Below are positions 48,221-59,416 of a DNA stretch of 61,155 nucleotides, piece by piece; the first letter of the stretch is position 1; the number at the start of each line of letters is the position of its first letter. The notes under the pieces were generated by a model that was given only the letters and a program-made list of their open reading frames with translations, had not been told where the DNA came from and did not search any database. The position numbers and the translations under genes were made by a program. The stretch is from an uncultured Tolumonas sp. (GTDB lineage Bacteria; Pseudomonadota; Gammaproteobacteria; Enterobacterales; Aeromonadaceae). The stretch lies in contig NZ_OY781387.1 of the NCBI RefSeq assembly GCF_963676665.1, forward strand, positions 42,501 to 103,655, given 5' to 3'.

Positions 48221-51200
48221 ATGTTCAGGGTTTATCACTCCAATCAGCTGGATGTTCTAAAAAGTCTGTTAGCACATCTCATTCAATTGTCACCGCTGCA
48301 ACCAGCATTGGCAGCAGAAACTATTCTGGTACAAAGCCCCGGCATGGCGCAGTGGCTGAAACAAGCACTGGCTCACGATCTGGGTGTGGCGGCGAACATC
48401 GTGTTTCCGCTGCCATCGAGTTTTATCTGGCAGATGTTTCATCAGGTGCTGCCGGAAGTGCCGAAAGAAAATCCGTATACCAAACCAGCGATGTTGTGGC
48501 GCTTGATGCAATTATTACCACAATGCATGGATGAAGCACTGTTTGCTCCACTGGCCGGTTATCTGGCGCAAGACGACGATGGCCGGCGTTGTTATCAGTT
48601 GTGCCAGCGCATTGCCGATCTATTCGACCAATATCTGGTCTATCGGCCGGACTGGATTGTTGATTGGGAACAAGGTGGTGCGCTGGGCGCAGAAGCGCAG
48701 CCGTGGCAGCCGGTGTTGTGGCGCAAACTGGTGGCGTTGACCGAACAGCAAGCCAGCCATCTGCACCGGGTTAACTTATTTTCGAGTTTTATCAATACGC
48801 TGAAAGCCGGTAAACCGAAAGCGGTATTGCCACAACGGCTGTTTGTGTTTGGTATCTCATCACTGCCGCCGCATTATCTGGAAGCGCTGATGGCGCTGGG
48901 TGAGCATTGCGAAGTACATCTGTTGCTCACCAATCCGAGTCGTTATTACTGGGGCGATCTGCAGGAAGAGAATCAGCTTAACCGGCGGGTGTTGAATAAC
49001 TTGCTGGCGCAGCGCCGTGAACGTTGGCAACAGGCGGAATTGCAGCAGCCACTATTACCTGCGAATGAGTTAGCTCGTCTGTTCAGTGATGACGGCGAGC
49101 AGCAGGGCAACCCGTTATTAGTGTCGCTGGGCAAACAGGGGCGTGATTATCTGGCGCTGTTGGCTGAAATCAGTGCCGCCGAGATTGATGCCTTTGCGGA
49201 GATCAACAGCGATAGTCTGTTGCATCTGGTGCAGCAAGATCTGCTGGAACTGCAAGATGGCACTCGCATTAAACCGAAACGCCATATTTCGGCGGAAGAT
49301 CGGTCGCTGGTGTTGCATGGTTGTCATAGTCCGTTGCGGGAAGTGGAGGTGCTGCACGACCAACTGCTGCAACGCTTTGGCGCTGACTCAAACCTGACAC
49401 CGAAAGACATCGTAGTCATGGTGGCGGATATCAACCGCTACGGCCCCTATATCCAAGCCGTGTTCGGCAGTGCTGCGGGCGAGCGCTATATTCCGTTTTC
49501 GATTTCTGACCGCTCGGCAACGCAGGAAAATCCGTTACTGCAAAGTTTCCTGATTTTACTGTCGCTGCCGAGTTTACGCTGTACCGCGACTGAATTACTG
49601 GAATTGCTGGCGGTGCCGGCACTGCTTAAACGCTTCGGGCTGGCGGAAAGTGATTTAACCACACTGCGACGCTGGGCGCTGGAGTCGGGTGTGCGCTGGG
49701 GGCTGGCGCCGGCCGATGGTGATCGCTTCGAGTTACCGCCGCGTGAGCGGCATACCTGGTCATTTGGTCTGGAACGGATGCTGCTCGGTTTTGCCAGTGG
49801 TAACGAAACCCTGTTTGCCGATGTCGCACCGTACACCGCGATTGAAGGGCAAAATGCGGTGAAACTCGGTCAGTTGGCGCGATTCATCAGCCAGGTGCTG
49901 GCACTGCGCGACACGCTGGAAACGGCGCGCCCGATCACCGAATGGCAGAATCTGGTCGATCGGTTGTTACTCGATTTTTACCTGCCGGAAGAGCAGCTTG
50001 ATGAAGACGATGCAGCGGCACTGAGCCTGATCCGCTCGACCGTGCAAAGTTGGCAGCAACGGCTGTCACAAATGAATTATCAGGAACCACTGCCGCTGAC
50101 GGTATTCCATGATCATCTGCAAAGTGAACTGAATGCGGTACGTGGTGGACAGCAATTCCTCGCCGGACGGGTTAATTTTTGCACCCTGATGCCGATGCGT
50201 GCGATCCCTTTTAAAGTGGTTTGTTTGCTGGGCATGAACGATGGCTTGTATCCGCGCAGCATGCCACCGTTGGGTTTTGATTTAATGGCCAACCAGCCAC
50301 GCAAAGGCGATCGTTCACGCCGCGAAGATGACCGCTATCTGTTTTTAGAGGCCATGCTCGCCGCACAAGAACAGCTCTATATCTCGTATGTCTCGCACAG
50401 TGCCACCGACAACCGGCATCTGATGCCATCGGTGCTCGTCACCGAATTGCAGGAGTATTGCCAGCGCGCGTTTTGTCTGGTAACAACTGACGAGTGCGAC
50501 GAAGCAGAACAGGAGGCATCATTACTGGCGCATCTGCTGACCGAACACCCGCTGGTGCCTTACGATGCACGCTATTTTGCGCCGGATGCGCAAACGGCGG
50601 GGGCGCGGCTGTTCAGTTATGCTGCCGATTGGCTACCAGCACTGGCTCCGACGGGAAATGCCGGCTTTTTTGCTGGTGAGCTGCCATTACCTGATGAGCT
50701 TGATATCACCAAACAGAAACCTGAGATTGAATTGGCCGACTGGCTGCGTTTTTTCCGCAATCCTGTGGCGGGATTTTTCCGTCGTCGCCTGCGCGTGCAG
50801 TTTGTTGAACGCGAAGCCGCGTTGGAAGATAACGAACCGTTTTGGTTAGATAAACTGCAGCAATATCAGCTGCGTGAACGGCTGTTGCGTTATCAGCGGC
50901 TTGGTGTGGCAGAGGCGGTTTGGCAGCCGCGCTTGCTGGCTGAAGGGCAGTTGCCCGATGGTGAGTTTGGCAAGCTGGCGCTGCAAGGTGATGCCAACAA
51001 CCTCACGCCATTGGTTATGGCGATGCAAGCATGGCCGCTGGCACAGGCACAACGCGAAACCTTCCATCTGGATTTCAACGATTGGCAGCTGCTGGGCAGT
51101 GTCGGTGATGTTTATCACGGGCAGTTGGTGCGGCACCGAGTCAGTAAACTCAAAGCCAGCTGGCTGGTGGCGATCTGGCTGGAGCATCTGGCGCTGTCGG

Positions 51201-51625
51201 CAGCAGGAAAATTGAGCCAACCCACGCAGTTGCTGGCCTTGGATAACGGCAAGTTAGGTGAGTGGACCCTTGCGGTGCTCAGTATCGATGATGCGCGAGC
51301 ACAGCTGCAATTATGGTGGGCAGCGTTTCTGGCGGGCATGCAGCGTCCGCTCTGTTTACCAGTGAACACGGCGTGGGTGTGGCTGGAAAAAGCCCTGACG
51401 GAAAGTGGCGATCTGGGCGATGCTGCACAGCTGTTACAGGCGCGGGAGTCGGCGCAGAAAACCTACATTGGTGATGGCTCGTTTGTGATCGGAGAGGTGC
51501 AAGACACCTACTTAGCGCGCTGTTTCCCGGAATTAACCGATGTGCATTGGCAGGATATACAAGCTTGGGCGGTACAATTACTGCTGCCATTACGCCAGCA
51601 TTTGCAGGAGGCAGACCATGAGTAA
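48221..51625 (+). CDS. recC: Exonuclease V subunit RecC
   Basis: RecC is the scaffold and Chi-scanning subunit of the RecBCD helicase-nuclease for double-strand-break repair. The 1134-residue protein (E. coli 1122) starts MFRVYHSNQLDVLKSLL and has ILVQSPGMAQWLKQAL, NIVFPLPSSFIWQMFHQVLPE, GRVNFCTLMPMRAIPFKVVCLLGMNDGLYPR and RSRREDDRYLFLEAMLAAQ. The ATG at 48221 matches the family start. The frame is open 49 codons further upstream, but that extension has no family match and no clear ribosome site. recC precedes recB with an 8-nt overlap; ptrA, which lies between them in E. coli, is absent. Confidence 0.95.
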   Translation: MFRVYHSNQLDVLKSLLAHLIQLSPLQPALAAETILVQSPGMAQWLKQALAHDLGVAANIVFPLPSSFIWQMFHQVLPEVPKENPYTKPAMLWRLMQLLPQCMDEALFAPLAGYLAQDDDGRRCYQLCQRIADLFDQYLVYRPDWIVDWEQGGALGAEAQPWQPVLWRKLVALTEQQASHLHRVNLFSSFINTLKAGKPKAVLPQRLFVFGISSLPPHYLEALMALGEHCEVHLLLTNPSRYYWGDLQEENQLNRRVLNNLLAQRRERWQQAELQQPLLPANELARLFSDDGEQQGNPLLVSLGKQGRDYLALLAEISAAEIDAFAEINSDSLLHLVQQDLLELQDGTRIKPKRHISAEDRSLVLHGCHSPLREVEVLHDQLLQRFGADSNLTPKDIVVMVADINRYGPYIQAVFGSAAGERYIPFSISDRSATQENPLLQSFLILLSLPSLRCTATELLELLAVPALLKRFGLAESDLTTLRRWALESGVRWGLAPADGDRFELPPRERHTWSFGLERMLLGFASGNETLFADVAPYTAIEGQNAVKLGQLARFISQVLALRDTLETARPITEWQNLVDRLLLDFYLPEEQLDEDDAAALSLIRSTVQSWQQRLSQMNYQEPLPLTVFHDHLQSELNAVRGGQQFLAGRVNFCTLMPMRAIPFKVVCLLGMNDGLYPRSMPPLGFDLMANQPRKGDRSRREDDRYLFLEAMLAAQEQLYISYVSHSATDNRHLMPSVLVTELQEYCQRAFCLVTTDECDEAEQEASLLAHLLTEHPLVPYDARYFAPDAQTAGARLFSYAADWLPALAPTGNAGFFAGELPLPDELDITKQKPEIELADWLRFFRNPVAGFFRRRLRVQFVEREAALEDNEPFWLDKLQQYQLRERLLRYQRLGVAEAVWQPRLLAEGQLPDGEFGKLALQGDANNLTPLVMAMQAWPLAQAQRETFHLDFNDWQLLGSVGDVYHGQLVRHRVSKLKASWLVAIWLEHLALSAAGKLSQPTQLLALDNGKLGEWTLAVLSIDDARAQLQLWWAAFLAGMQRPLCLPVNTAWVWLEKALTESGDLGDAAQLLQARESAQKTYIGDGSFVIGEVQDTYLARCFPELTDVHWQDIQAWAVQLLLPLRQHLQEADHE

Positions 51626-54600
51626 GCCGCTGGATATTCTCAGTTTCCCACTCAGTGGATTACGCCTGATCGAGGCCAGTGCTGGCACGGGTAAAACCTA
51701 CACCATTGCTGGTCTCTATTTGCGTTTATTGCTGGGGCATGGTGCGGGTGAGGCTGGGTTTGGTACGCCGCTGCTGGTCGATCGTATTCTGGTGGTGACC
51801 TTTACCGAAGCGGCCACCGCCGAGCTGCGCGAGCGTATCTTAAAAGCGATCCGTGATACGCGACGGGCGATTGAGGCAGGGTTTAGCAAAGACCCGCTGA
51901 TCCAATGCTTGCTGGATGAATGCCCGAACAAAGCGTTGGCGTTACGCCAGCTGCTGACCGCTGAGCGGCAGATGGATGAAGCGGCGATCTACACCATCCA
52001 TGGTTTTTGCCAGCGCATGCTGACGCAAAACGCCTTTGAGTCGGGCAGTCTGTTCGATAATGAATTTTTAACCGAAGAGCAGAATCTGCGTGCCTCAGCA
52101 GTGGCCGATTTCTGGCGGCATATCACTTATCAGGCCGATGCCTTGCTGGCGCAAGCGCTGCTCGATCACTGGAAAGGGCCGGATGCCTTACTGCGCGAGA
52201 TCAACCCGCATCTGGCGTTGGCCGGTTTGCAATGTCAGCCGCGCACCAGCGAGACCTTGGCCGAGCGCCATCAGGCGATCATTGCGCGGTTAAATAGTTT
52301 ACGAGAAGCATGGCTCGCGGCCGTGGGCAGCCTGGAGGCGGTGATCGCGGCATCGGGGGTCAGCAAGCAAAGTTATTCGAAAAAGAATCTGCCGAACTGG
52401 CTGAATAAAGTCAGTGAGTGGGTCAATGCACCACTTCGAAGTTATCAGTTACCCAAGGCGCTGGAAAACTTTTCCGCGTCGGTATTGGCGGCGAAAACCA
52501 AAACCGGCGCTGTGCCAACGCATCTGTTGTTTGATCAGATTGAAACGCTGCTGGCACAACCCAACGATATCGATGATGTGGTGATTGCCGATGCGCTGAC
52601 GCAGGTGCGTGCGCGCTTGCAGCAACAAAAACAGCGTCAGCAACAGCTGTCATTTGATGATCTGCTGGCCAATCTGGCGCGGGCATTGAGTTCCGAGCGT
52701 GGCGCTGTGCTGGCGGAACGTATTCGCGAACAATATCCGGTTGCCATGATCGACGAATTTCAAGATACCGACCCGCTGCAATATCAGATCTTTTCGACCT
52801 TATATGCGCAAAATCCGGAATGCGGCTTTTACATGATCGGTGACCCAAAACAGGCGATTTATGCGTTCCGTGGGGCCGACATTTTTACCTACATCGCGGC
52901 GAAGCAGCAGGTGGCCGCGCATTACACACTGCAAACCAACTACCGTTCCACCGATGAATTAGTGCGTGCGGTCAACGCTTTGTTTGCTAATTCCCACGCG
53001 CCGTTTATTTATCAAGACAGCATTCCGTTTGAAGCGGTGAAGGCCAAGGGCAAAGACAGTGGCTTTGTGTTAGAAGGCCAGCCGCAAACTGCGTTGCAAT
53101 GCTGTTTCCCGCTGGAAGGGGAAGTCAGTGGTGCCGCCTATCAGCAGCGCATGGCGCTGGCGGCGGCTGCGCAAATTCATACCTGGCTGACGGCAGCACA
53201 AGACGGGCAGGCTACGTTGGATGGTAACGCATTACGCCCCAATGATGTTGCGGTGCTGGTGCGCAGCGGGCGCGAAGCCGCCGTGATGCAGCAAGCGTTG
53301 CATGAATGCGGCATTGCCAGCGTTTATCTTTCCAACCGGGAGTCAGTGTTCGCACAACCGGTAGCGCACGATGTGGCGCGTCTGCTGGAAGCTTGCCTTA
53401 ACCTGCAGGATGAGATGCTAATTCGTGCGGCGATGGCGACCGGTCTGCAAGGCTGGACGGTGAGACAACTGGCTAACCTGAACGACGATGAAACCTTGTG
53501 GGAGCAGACCGTCGAGCGTATCCGACAAGCTGGCGAGTTATGGCGACAACGTGGCATTTTGCCGATGCTGCGCCAGTGGCTGTTCTGGTATCAGATCCCT
53601 GAGCGTTTGTTAGGTGAAGTGAATGGCGAGCGCCAACTGACCGATGTGTTGCATTTGGGCGAACTGCTGCAAACTGCCGCCAGCAGCCTGAATGGTGAAC
53701 ATGCGCTGCTGCGCTGGTTATTGGAGCGTTGCCAGCAACCGAATGGTGATGCGGACGAGCAGCAACTGCGGCTCGATTCCGAGCGCCAGCGCGTGCAGAT
53801 CGTCACCATCCATAAATCGAAAGGGCTGCAATATGGATTGGTGTTGCTGCCGTTTATCTGCGCTTATCGGGGCAACGACACACCGCGTTATCACACCGAG
53901 AGTGGCGTACGACTGGATCTATCTGGCTCGGATGAAGCGTGGGAGCACGCTGCACAAGAGCGTTTGGCGGAAGATCTGCGGCTGCTGTATGTGGCATTAA
54001 CGCGCGGCGTGTTTGTCACCTGGCTGGGGCTGGCCGATCTGAAAGCCAACAGCAAAACCAAGGCGAAAGATGATCGTCCAGCGGCGCTGGATTATTTGCT
54101 GAAAAACGACAGTGATGCAGCATTCACGCAGCGATTCCACCAATGGCTGGACAAGCAGAATAATCATGATCTGGCAGCGGAAGTGGCGGAGATCGCTTTT
54201 CCAACCGACCCGTATCAGGAAGCGAAAATTCAATTACCCGCTGCCCAAGCCCGGCAGTTTAGCGGGCAGCTGGAGCGCAACTGGCGGGTAACCTCTTATT
54301 CGGCACTCACGGTCAGCCATGGTTCTGTGACGGCCAAACCAGCTGCACCCTTGGTGATAAGCGAGGCTGAACCGTCTGCGCCACGTTTTGATGTGTTCAG
54401 TTTTCCGCGGGGTGCGCATGCCGGTACGTTCCTGCATAGCTTATTGGAAGATCTCGATTTTGGTGCTGATGAGGCCAGTCGCCAGCAATGGATTGTGCAA
54501 CATCTGCAAGGTGTGCAACTGAGCCACGATTGGCAGCCAGAGCCGTGGTTACCGGTGCTGGAACAGTGGCTGGAACAGATCTTAACCAGTGAGCTGTTCC

Positions 54601-55136
54601 CCGGTCTGTCGCTGGCGCAATTAACCCCTGAGCATTGCTTAAGCGAGATGGAATTTTTGCTGCCGCTGTCGGCGCTTTCTGCACCAGCACTTAACCGTTG
54701 TCTGGCCGCAGGCGATCCGCTTTCCGTCCAAGCTCCGGCCCTGACATTTAACGAAGTGCAGGGCATGCTAAAAGGTTTTATCGACTTGGTGTTTGAGCAT
54801 GATGGTCGTTTTTACGTAGTCGACTATAAATCGAATTATCTTGGTGATAATGCGGCGGCCTATCAGCAAGATGCGATGGCGCAAGCCATGATTGCGCACC
54901 GTTACGACGTGCAATATCAGCTCTATACACTGGCATTACACCGTTATCTGCGCTGCCGTCTGCCGGATTATGACTATGACCAGCATATTGGCGGTGTCTG
55001 TTATCTGTTTTTGCGCGGCATGAACGGCGAAGCCGGTAGTGGCGTGTATGCCACCAAACCGGACAAAACACATATCGACGCGTTAGATGCCTTATTTGCC
55101 GGTGAATCGGCCGTAACCAGCGGGGAGCTGATTTAA
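51618..55136 (+). CDS. recB: Exonuclease V subunit RecB
   Basis: RecB is the 3'-5' helicase and only nuclease of RecBCD. The 1172-residue protein (E. coli 1180) has Walker A EASAGTGKTYTIAG with Lys26, the UvrD-type helicase motifs FDDLL, MIDEFQDTDPLQYQIF and TIHKSKGLQYGLVLLPF, and a C-terminal nuclease with GFIDLVFEHDGRFYVVDYKSN containing the metal-binding Asp and catalytic Lys. The ATG at 51618 has aggagg 6 nt upstream inside recC. Its stop TAA shares one base with the recD start. Confidence 0.96.
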   Translation: MSKPLDILSFPLSGLRLIEASAGTGKTYTIAGLYLRLLLGHGAGEAGFGTPLLVDRILVVTFTEAATAELRERILKAIRDTRRAIEAGFSKDPLIQCLLDECPNKALALRQLLTAERQMDEAAIYTIHGFCQRMLTQNAFESGSLFDNEFLTEEQNLRASAVADFWRHITYQADALLAQALLDHWKGPDALLREINPHLALAGLQCQPRTSETLAERHQAIIARLNSLREAWLAAVGSLEAVIAASGVSKQSYSKKNLPNWLNKVSEWVNAPLRSYQLPKALENFSASVLAAKTKTGAVPTHLLFDQIETLLAQPNDIDDVVIADALTQVRARLQQQKQRQQQLSFDDLLANLARALSSERGAVLAERIREQYPVAMIDEFQDTDPLQYQIFSTLYAQNPECGFYMIGDPKQAIYAFRGADIFTYIAAKQQVAAHYTLQTNYRSTDELVRAVNALFANSHAPFIYQDSIPFEAVKAKGKDSGFVLEGQPQTALQCCFPLEGEVSGAAYQQRMALAAAAQIHTWLTAAQDGQATLDGNALRPNDVAVLVRSGREAAVMQQALHECGIASVYLSNRESVFAQPVAHDVARLLEACLNLQDEMLIRAAMATGLQGWTVRQLANLNDDETLWEQTVERIRQAGELWRQRGILPMLRQWLFWYQIPERLLGEVNGERQLTDVLHLGELLQTAASSLNGEHALLRWLLERCQQPNGDADEQQLRLDSERQRVQIVTIHKSKGLQYGLVLLPFICAYRGNDTPRYHTESGVRLDLSGSDEAWEHAAQERLAEDLRLLYVALTRGVFVTWLGLADLKANSKTKAKDDRPAALDYLLKNDSDAAFTQRFHQWLDKQNNHDLAAEVAEIAFPTDPYQEAKIQLPAAQARQFSGQLERNWRVTSYSALTVSHGSVTAKPAAPLVISEAEPSAPRFDVFSFPRGAHAGTFLHSLLEDLDFGADEASRQQWIVQHLQGVQLSHDWQPEPWLPVLEQWLEQILTSELFPGLSLAQLTPEHCLSEMEFLLPLSALSAPALNRCLAAGDPLSVQAPALTFNEVQGMLKGFIDLVFEHDGRFYVVDYKSNYLGDNAAAYQQDAMAQAMIAHRYDVQYQLYTLALHRYLRCRLPDYDYDQHIGGVCYLFLRGMNGEAGSGVYATKPDKTHIDALDALFAGESAVTSGELI

Positions 55137-57025
55137 TGACCGCCCACTCTTCTGCATTAACCCCGTTGTGGCAAACGTTATTAGACGCCCGACTCTTACG
55201 CGATCTGGATGTGCAGCTCGCTCAGTTATTGGCGCGCTGGGATGCGGATGACAGCATCCAACTGGCGGTGGCGATCACCAGCCAAGAGCTGGGGCGTGGC
55301 CATGTCTGTTTTGATCTCACGGCTTGGCCGGAACGGCTGGCGCAGTGGCAGGCGTTGTTGCCGGAGGTCAATTTACCCGCGGTCAGCGTATCTGAGTTGA
55401 CGACCCTGTTAGAGCACAGCCCGTTGGTGCGTCTGGTCAGCGATCCGTCGGTGGTTGAGGCGCAGGCGGGGCAACCCCTGACCTTATTTGCCGGACGTCT
55501 TTATCTCAGCCGTTATTTTCGTTTTGAACAGCAGGTGGCCTGTTGGTTACAGCAAGCCAGTTTGCCAGTAACAACGAGCGCTGACACACCCGAATTAGCC
55601 CAGCAGTTACGACAACTGTTCACACCTCAGTCGGAAACAGATTGGCAAGCGGTCGCTGTGGCGACCGCCTGTGACGGGCGCTTTACGCTGATCTCCGGTG
55701 GCCCCGGCACGGGTAAGACGACTACGGTGACCAAACTGTTGGCGCTACTGGTGGCGCAAAGCGAACAGCCGTTGTTGATCCGGCTGGCGGCACCGACCGG
55801 TAAAGCGGCGGCACGCCTGACAGAATCGATCGCCAAAGCAAAAGCCGAGCTGGCCGGGCAAGTGAATGCGGCGTGGCTGGCGGGTATTCCGACGCAGGCC
55901 AGCACCTTGCACCGCTTGTTGGGGGTTATCCCCGGTTTACCTGAGTTTCGTCATCACGGGCAAAATCCGCTACCGCTTGAAGTGCTGGTGGTCGATGAAG
56001 CCTCGATGATCGATTTACCGATGATGGCGCGTCTGCTGGCCGCCTTACCGCCGCAGGCTCGCTTGATATTACTCGGTGATAAAGACCAGCTGGCGTCGGT
56101 GGAAGCAGGTGCGGTGCTGGGCGATATCTGCCAGTTTGTCGCGCAGGGGTTAAGCTCACAACAAGCGCAGCAATTGCAACAGCGCACCGGTTACGATCTG
56201 CAAAATTATGTGCAACCCGCTGGGCATCCACTGCGCGACCGGCTTTGTTTACTGTGTAAAAGCTATCGGTTTGCGGCCGATTCCGGCATCGGCAAACTGG
56301 CGGAAGCGGTGAACAATGGGGACGTGAAAGCGGCGTATGCCGTATGGGCACAAGACTATCGCGATATTCGCCTGCACAGTGACGAACAACGTCTCGACAT
56401 GGCCATCAGCGTCGCTGCCAAAGGCTATCACGCCTATTTGGCGCTGCTCGCGGCGCCGATTACATCCGATAATGCCATTGTGCTGCTCAAAGCGTTCAAC
56501 CAGATCCGGCTGTTATGTGCATTACACGACGGGCCGTGGGGCATTAATGGCATGAATCAGGCCATTGGCCAGCGCCTGCAAGCGCAGGGTAAATTGCAGA
56601 TGAGCAGCGAGTGGTTTGCCGGGCGGCCGGTGATGATCACTGAAAACGATTATGGGCTGGGCCTGTATAACGGCGATATCGGTATTGCCGCCAGCGATGG
56701 CGAACGGCTGCGGGTCTGGTTTGTATTGCCCGATGGCAAAGCGCATGGCTTTCTGCCCAGCCGCCTGCCGGCACACGATACAGCGTGGGCGATGACCGTG
56801 CACAAATCGCAAGGCTCGGAGTTTACCCATACCTTGCTGTTGTTGCCGCCCGAAGTGAACCCGCTGCTGACACGCGAATTGCTCTACACCGGCATCACTC
56901 GCGCGCGTGAACAGCTGGATCTGTTTGCCACACCCGAGGTGCTGGCCTTGATGGTACGCAAACAAACCGAACGTTACAGTGGTTTAGGTGTCATGCTGGA
57001 AACCTTACAGACCAAGCTGGCGTAA
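55136..57025 (+). CDS. recD: Exonuclease V subunit RecD
   Basis: RecD is the 5'-3' helicase of RecBCD. The 629-residue protein (E. coli 608) has an N-terminal domain binding RecC, then SF1B motifs: Walker A GGPGTGKTTTVTK at 188-200, APTGKAAARL, VLVVDEASMIDLPMM, LLGDKDQLASVEAGAVLGD and the C-terminal AMTVHKSQGSEFTH and LLYTGITRAREQ. Its ATG overlaps the recB stop by one nucleotide (TAATG). It ends the recCBD operon. Confidence 0.95.
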   Translation: MTAHSSALTPLWQTLLDARLLRDLDVQLAQLLARWDADDSIQLAVAITSQELGRGHVCFDLTAWPERLAQWQALLPEVNLPAVSVSELTTLLEHSPLVRLVSDPSVVEAQAGQPLTLFAGRLYLSRYFRFEQQVACWLQQASLPVTTSADTPELAQQLRQLFTPQSETDWQAVAVATACDGRFTLISGGPGTGKTTTVTKLLALLVAQSEQPLLIRLAAPTGKAAARLTESIAKAKAELAGQVNAAWLAGIPTQASTLHRLLGVIPGLPEFRHHGQNPLPLEVLVVDEASMIDLPMMARLLAALPPQARLILLGDKDQLASVEAGAVLGDICQFVAQGLSSQQAQQLQQRTGYDLQNYVQPAGHPLRDRLCLLCKSYRFAADSGIGKLAEAVNNGDVKAAYAVWAQDYRDIRLHSDEQRLDMAISVAAKGYHAYLALLAAPITSDNAIVLLKAFNQIRLLCALHDGPWGINGMNQAIGQRLQAQGKLQMSSEWFAGRPVMITENDYGLGLYNGDIGIAASDGERLRVWFVLPDGKAHGFLPSRLPAHDTAWAMTVHKSQGSEFTHTLLLLPPEVNPLLTRELLYTGITRAREQLDLFATPEVLALMVRKQTERYSGLGVMLETLQTKLA

Positions 57026-57104
57026 CAGGCGGCAGAATAACGACGCGCAACAGAATGTCAGATATGCTTAATGTGAGATGTTGACATTCTGAACAGTTCA
57101 AATA

Positions 57105-57136
57105 AGATGTATAGACATTTAGACGTCCAAACATCT
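57105..57136 (+). promoter_or_regulatory. Four tandem MetJ boxes upstream of metF
   Basis: AGATGTAT, AGACATTT, AGACGTCC and AAACATCT are consecutive 8-mers matching the met box AGACGTCT at 6, 6, 7 and 6 of 8 positions. MetJ binds tandem boxes with S-adenosylmethionine to repress methionine genes. Two further partial boxes (agatgttg, acattctg) lie at 57076-57091. The array is about 70-100 bp before the metF start. Confidence 0.85.
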
Positions 57137-57187
57137 GTTTTGTTTGGTCGATGCAGGAAGCGGAGCCTTCCGTCCCACAGGCCGTAA

Positions 57188-58099
<912 letters not shown>

Positions 58100-58112
58100 T
58101 CAACCAGACTAT

Positions 58113-58150
58113 AAAAAAGGCGCCATACCTTGCGGTATCGCGCCTTTTTT
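58113..58150. terminator. Bidirectional terminator between metF and the aminotransferase gene
   Basis: aaaaaaggcgc...gcgcctttttt is a long stem with an inner catacc/ggtat arm and a ttgc loop, flanked by A and T runs, serving both convergent genes. Confidence 0.93.
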
Positions 58151-58166
58151 CATGCCGTTTTTGCCG

Positions 58167-59321
58167 TTAAGCGATGTTCGCGTCCAATAGCACTTTGCGT
58201 AAACGGCGTAAGCCTTCCACCATCTTCTCCGGTTCGGTATGGCTGAAGTTCAGGCGGATGTAGCCATGTGGCGGGTTGCTTTCTGCAAAGAACGCTTCGC
58301 CCGGCATAAAGGCTACCCCAGCTTCCAGCGCAATTTTTAACAGTGGGCGGGTATCCACGGCGTTTTTCAGTTTTAACCAGAAAAACAGCCCGCCGGATGG
58401 GATCTGCCAATCCGCCAGATCGGCAAATTCACTCGCCAGTGCTGCGGCAAACGCATCGCGACGCACACGGTAGAATTCACGCAGACGCGCCAGCCGTTGT
58501 GGTTTATCGGCGGAGTTCATGTACTCCAGCGCCAGCCATTGTCCCGGACGATTGGTGTGCAGATCCGCTGCCTGTTTCAGACGCACCAGATGGGTGATCA
58601 AATCAGGGTGCGCAATCAGATAACCAATACGCAAACCGGGGATCAGCACTTTGGAAAACGAACCAAAATAGATCCACGGTGCGGTTTTCATAAACGAGCA
58701 GATCGGCGGTTTGGCCAGATTGTCATAATCCAGCTCGCAATACGGCTCATCTTCAATCAATGGCAGGTTGTATTGATCGAGTAACGCCGCCACAGCCTGA
58801 CGCGAGGTCACGTCATAACAAGTGCCTGACGGATTCTGGAAACTCGGGATCAGGTAAGAAAAACGCGGTTTGTGGTCGCGGATCTGATGTTCAAAATTGC
58901 TGATATCCGGACCTTGGTTGCCGAGCTGGATGCCTTGGCATTGCGCCTGAAACAGATTAAAACACTGCAATGCCGCCAGATAAGTCGGCGATTCAACCAG
59001 CACGTTGCTGTTCGGGTCGATGAACAGTTTCGAAACTAAATCCAACCCTTGCTGTGAGCCCGACAAAATCAGCACCTGATTGGCGTCACAGCCGATGCCT
59101 TTCTGGCGTGCTTCGGCGGCAATCGCTTCGCGCAGCTCGGGTTCACCCTCACTCATGCCATATTGTCTGACCTTGTTGGGTAATACCGACCAGTCAATAT
59201 CCGGAAAACTCCCTTCCGCCGGTAAGCCGCCAGCGAATGAAATGATATTCGGCTTTTGCGCGCTGGCTAAGATTTCGCGGATGATTGAGGATGTGAGATG
59301 TTGGATACGCTCGGCAAACAT
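58167..59321 (-). CDS. PLP-dependent aminotransferase, class I/II (2-aminoadipate/LysN-like)
   Basis: The 384-residue fold-type I aminotransferase lacks the winged-helix domain of MocR regulators. It has IISFAGGLPAEGSFP, YGMSEGEPELREAIA, ILSGSQQGLDLVSKLFIDP, PSFQNPSGTCYD, LIEDEPYCELDYD and the pyridoxal phosphate lysine in FGSFSKVLIPGLRIGY. It resembles enzymes annotated as 2-aminoadipate or aromatic aminotransferases; the true amino donor is not evident. The ATG at 59321 has ggagg 5 nt upstream, so the ATG at 59357 is less likely. It is divergent from the MarR-family gene. Confidence 0.88.
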   Translation of the reverse strand: MFAERIQHLTSSIIREILASAQKPNIISFAGGLPAEGSFPDIDWSVLPNKVRQYGMSEGEPELREAIAAEARQKGIGCDANQVLILSGSQQGLDLVSKLFIDPNSNVLVESPTYLAALQCFNLFQAQCQGIQLGNQGPDISNFEHQIRDHKPRFSYLIPSFQNPSGTCYDVTSRQAVAALLDQYNLPLIEDEPYCELDYDNLAKPPICSFMKTAPWIYFGSFSKVLIPGLRIGYLIAHPDLITHLVRLKQAADLHTNRPGQWLALEYMNSADKPQRLARLREFYRVRRDAFAAALASEFADLADWQIPSGGLFFWLKLKNAVDTRPLLKIALEAGVAFMPGEAFFAESNPPHGYIRLNFSHTEPEKMVEGLRRLRKVLLDANIA

Positions 59322-59416
59322 GCGGCCTCCGGTTCTGCGGGCATGAGTTTGTTTCATTGCTATTTCTGATGCAGAACGATAAATTCTAGGAAATTATCGG
59401 TAGATACGTCAGCGAA

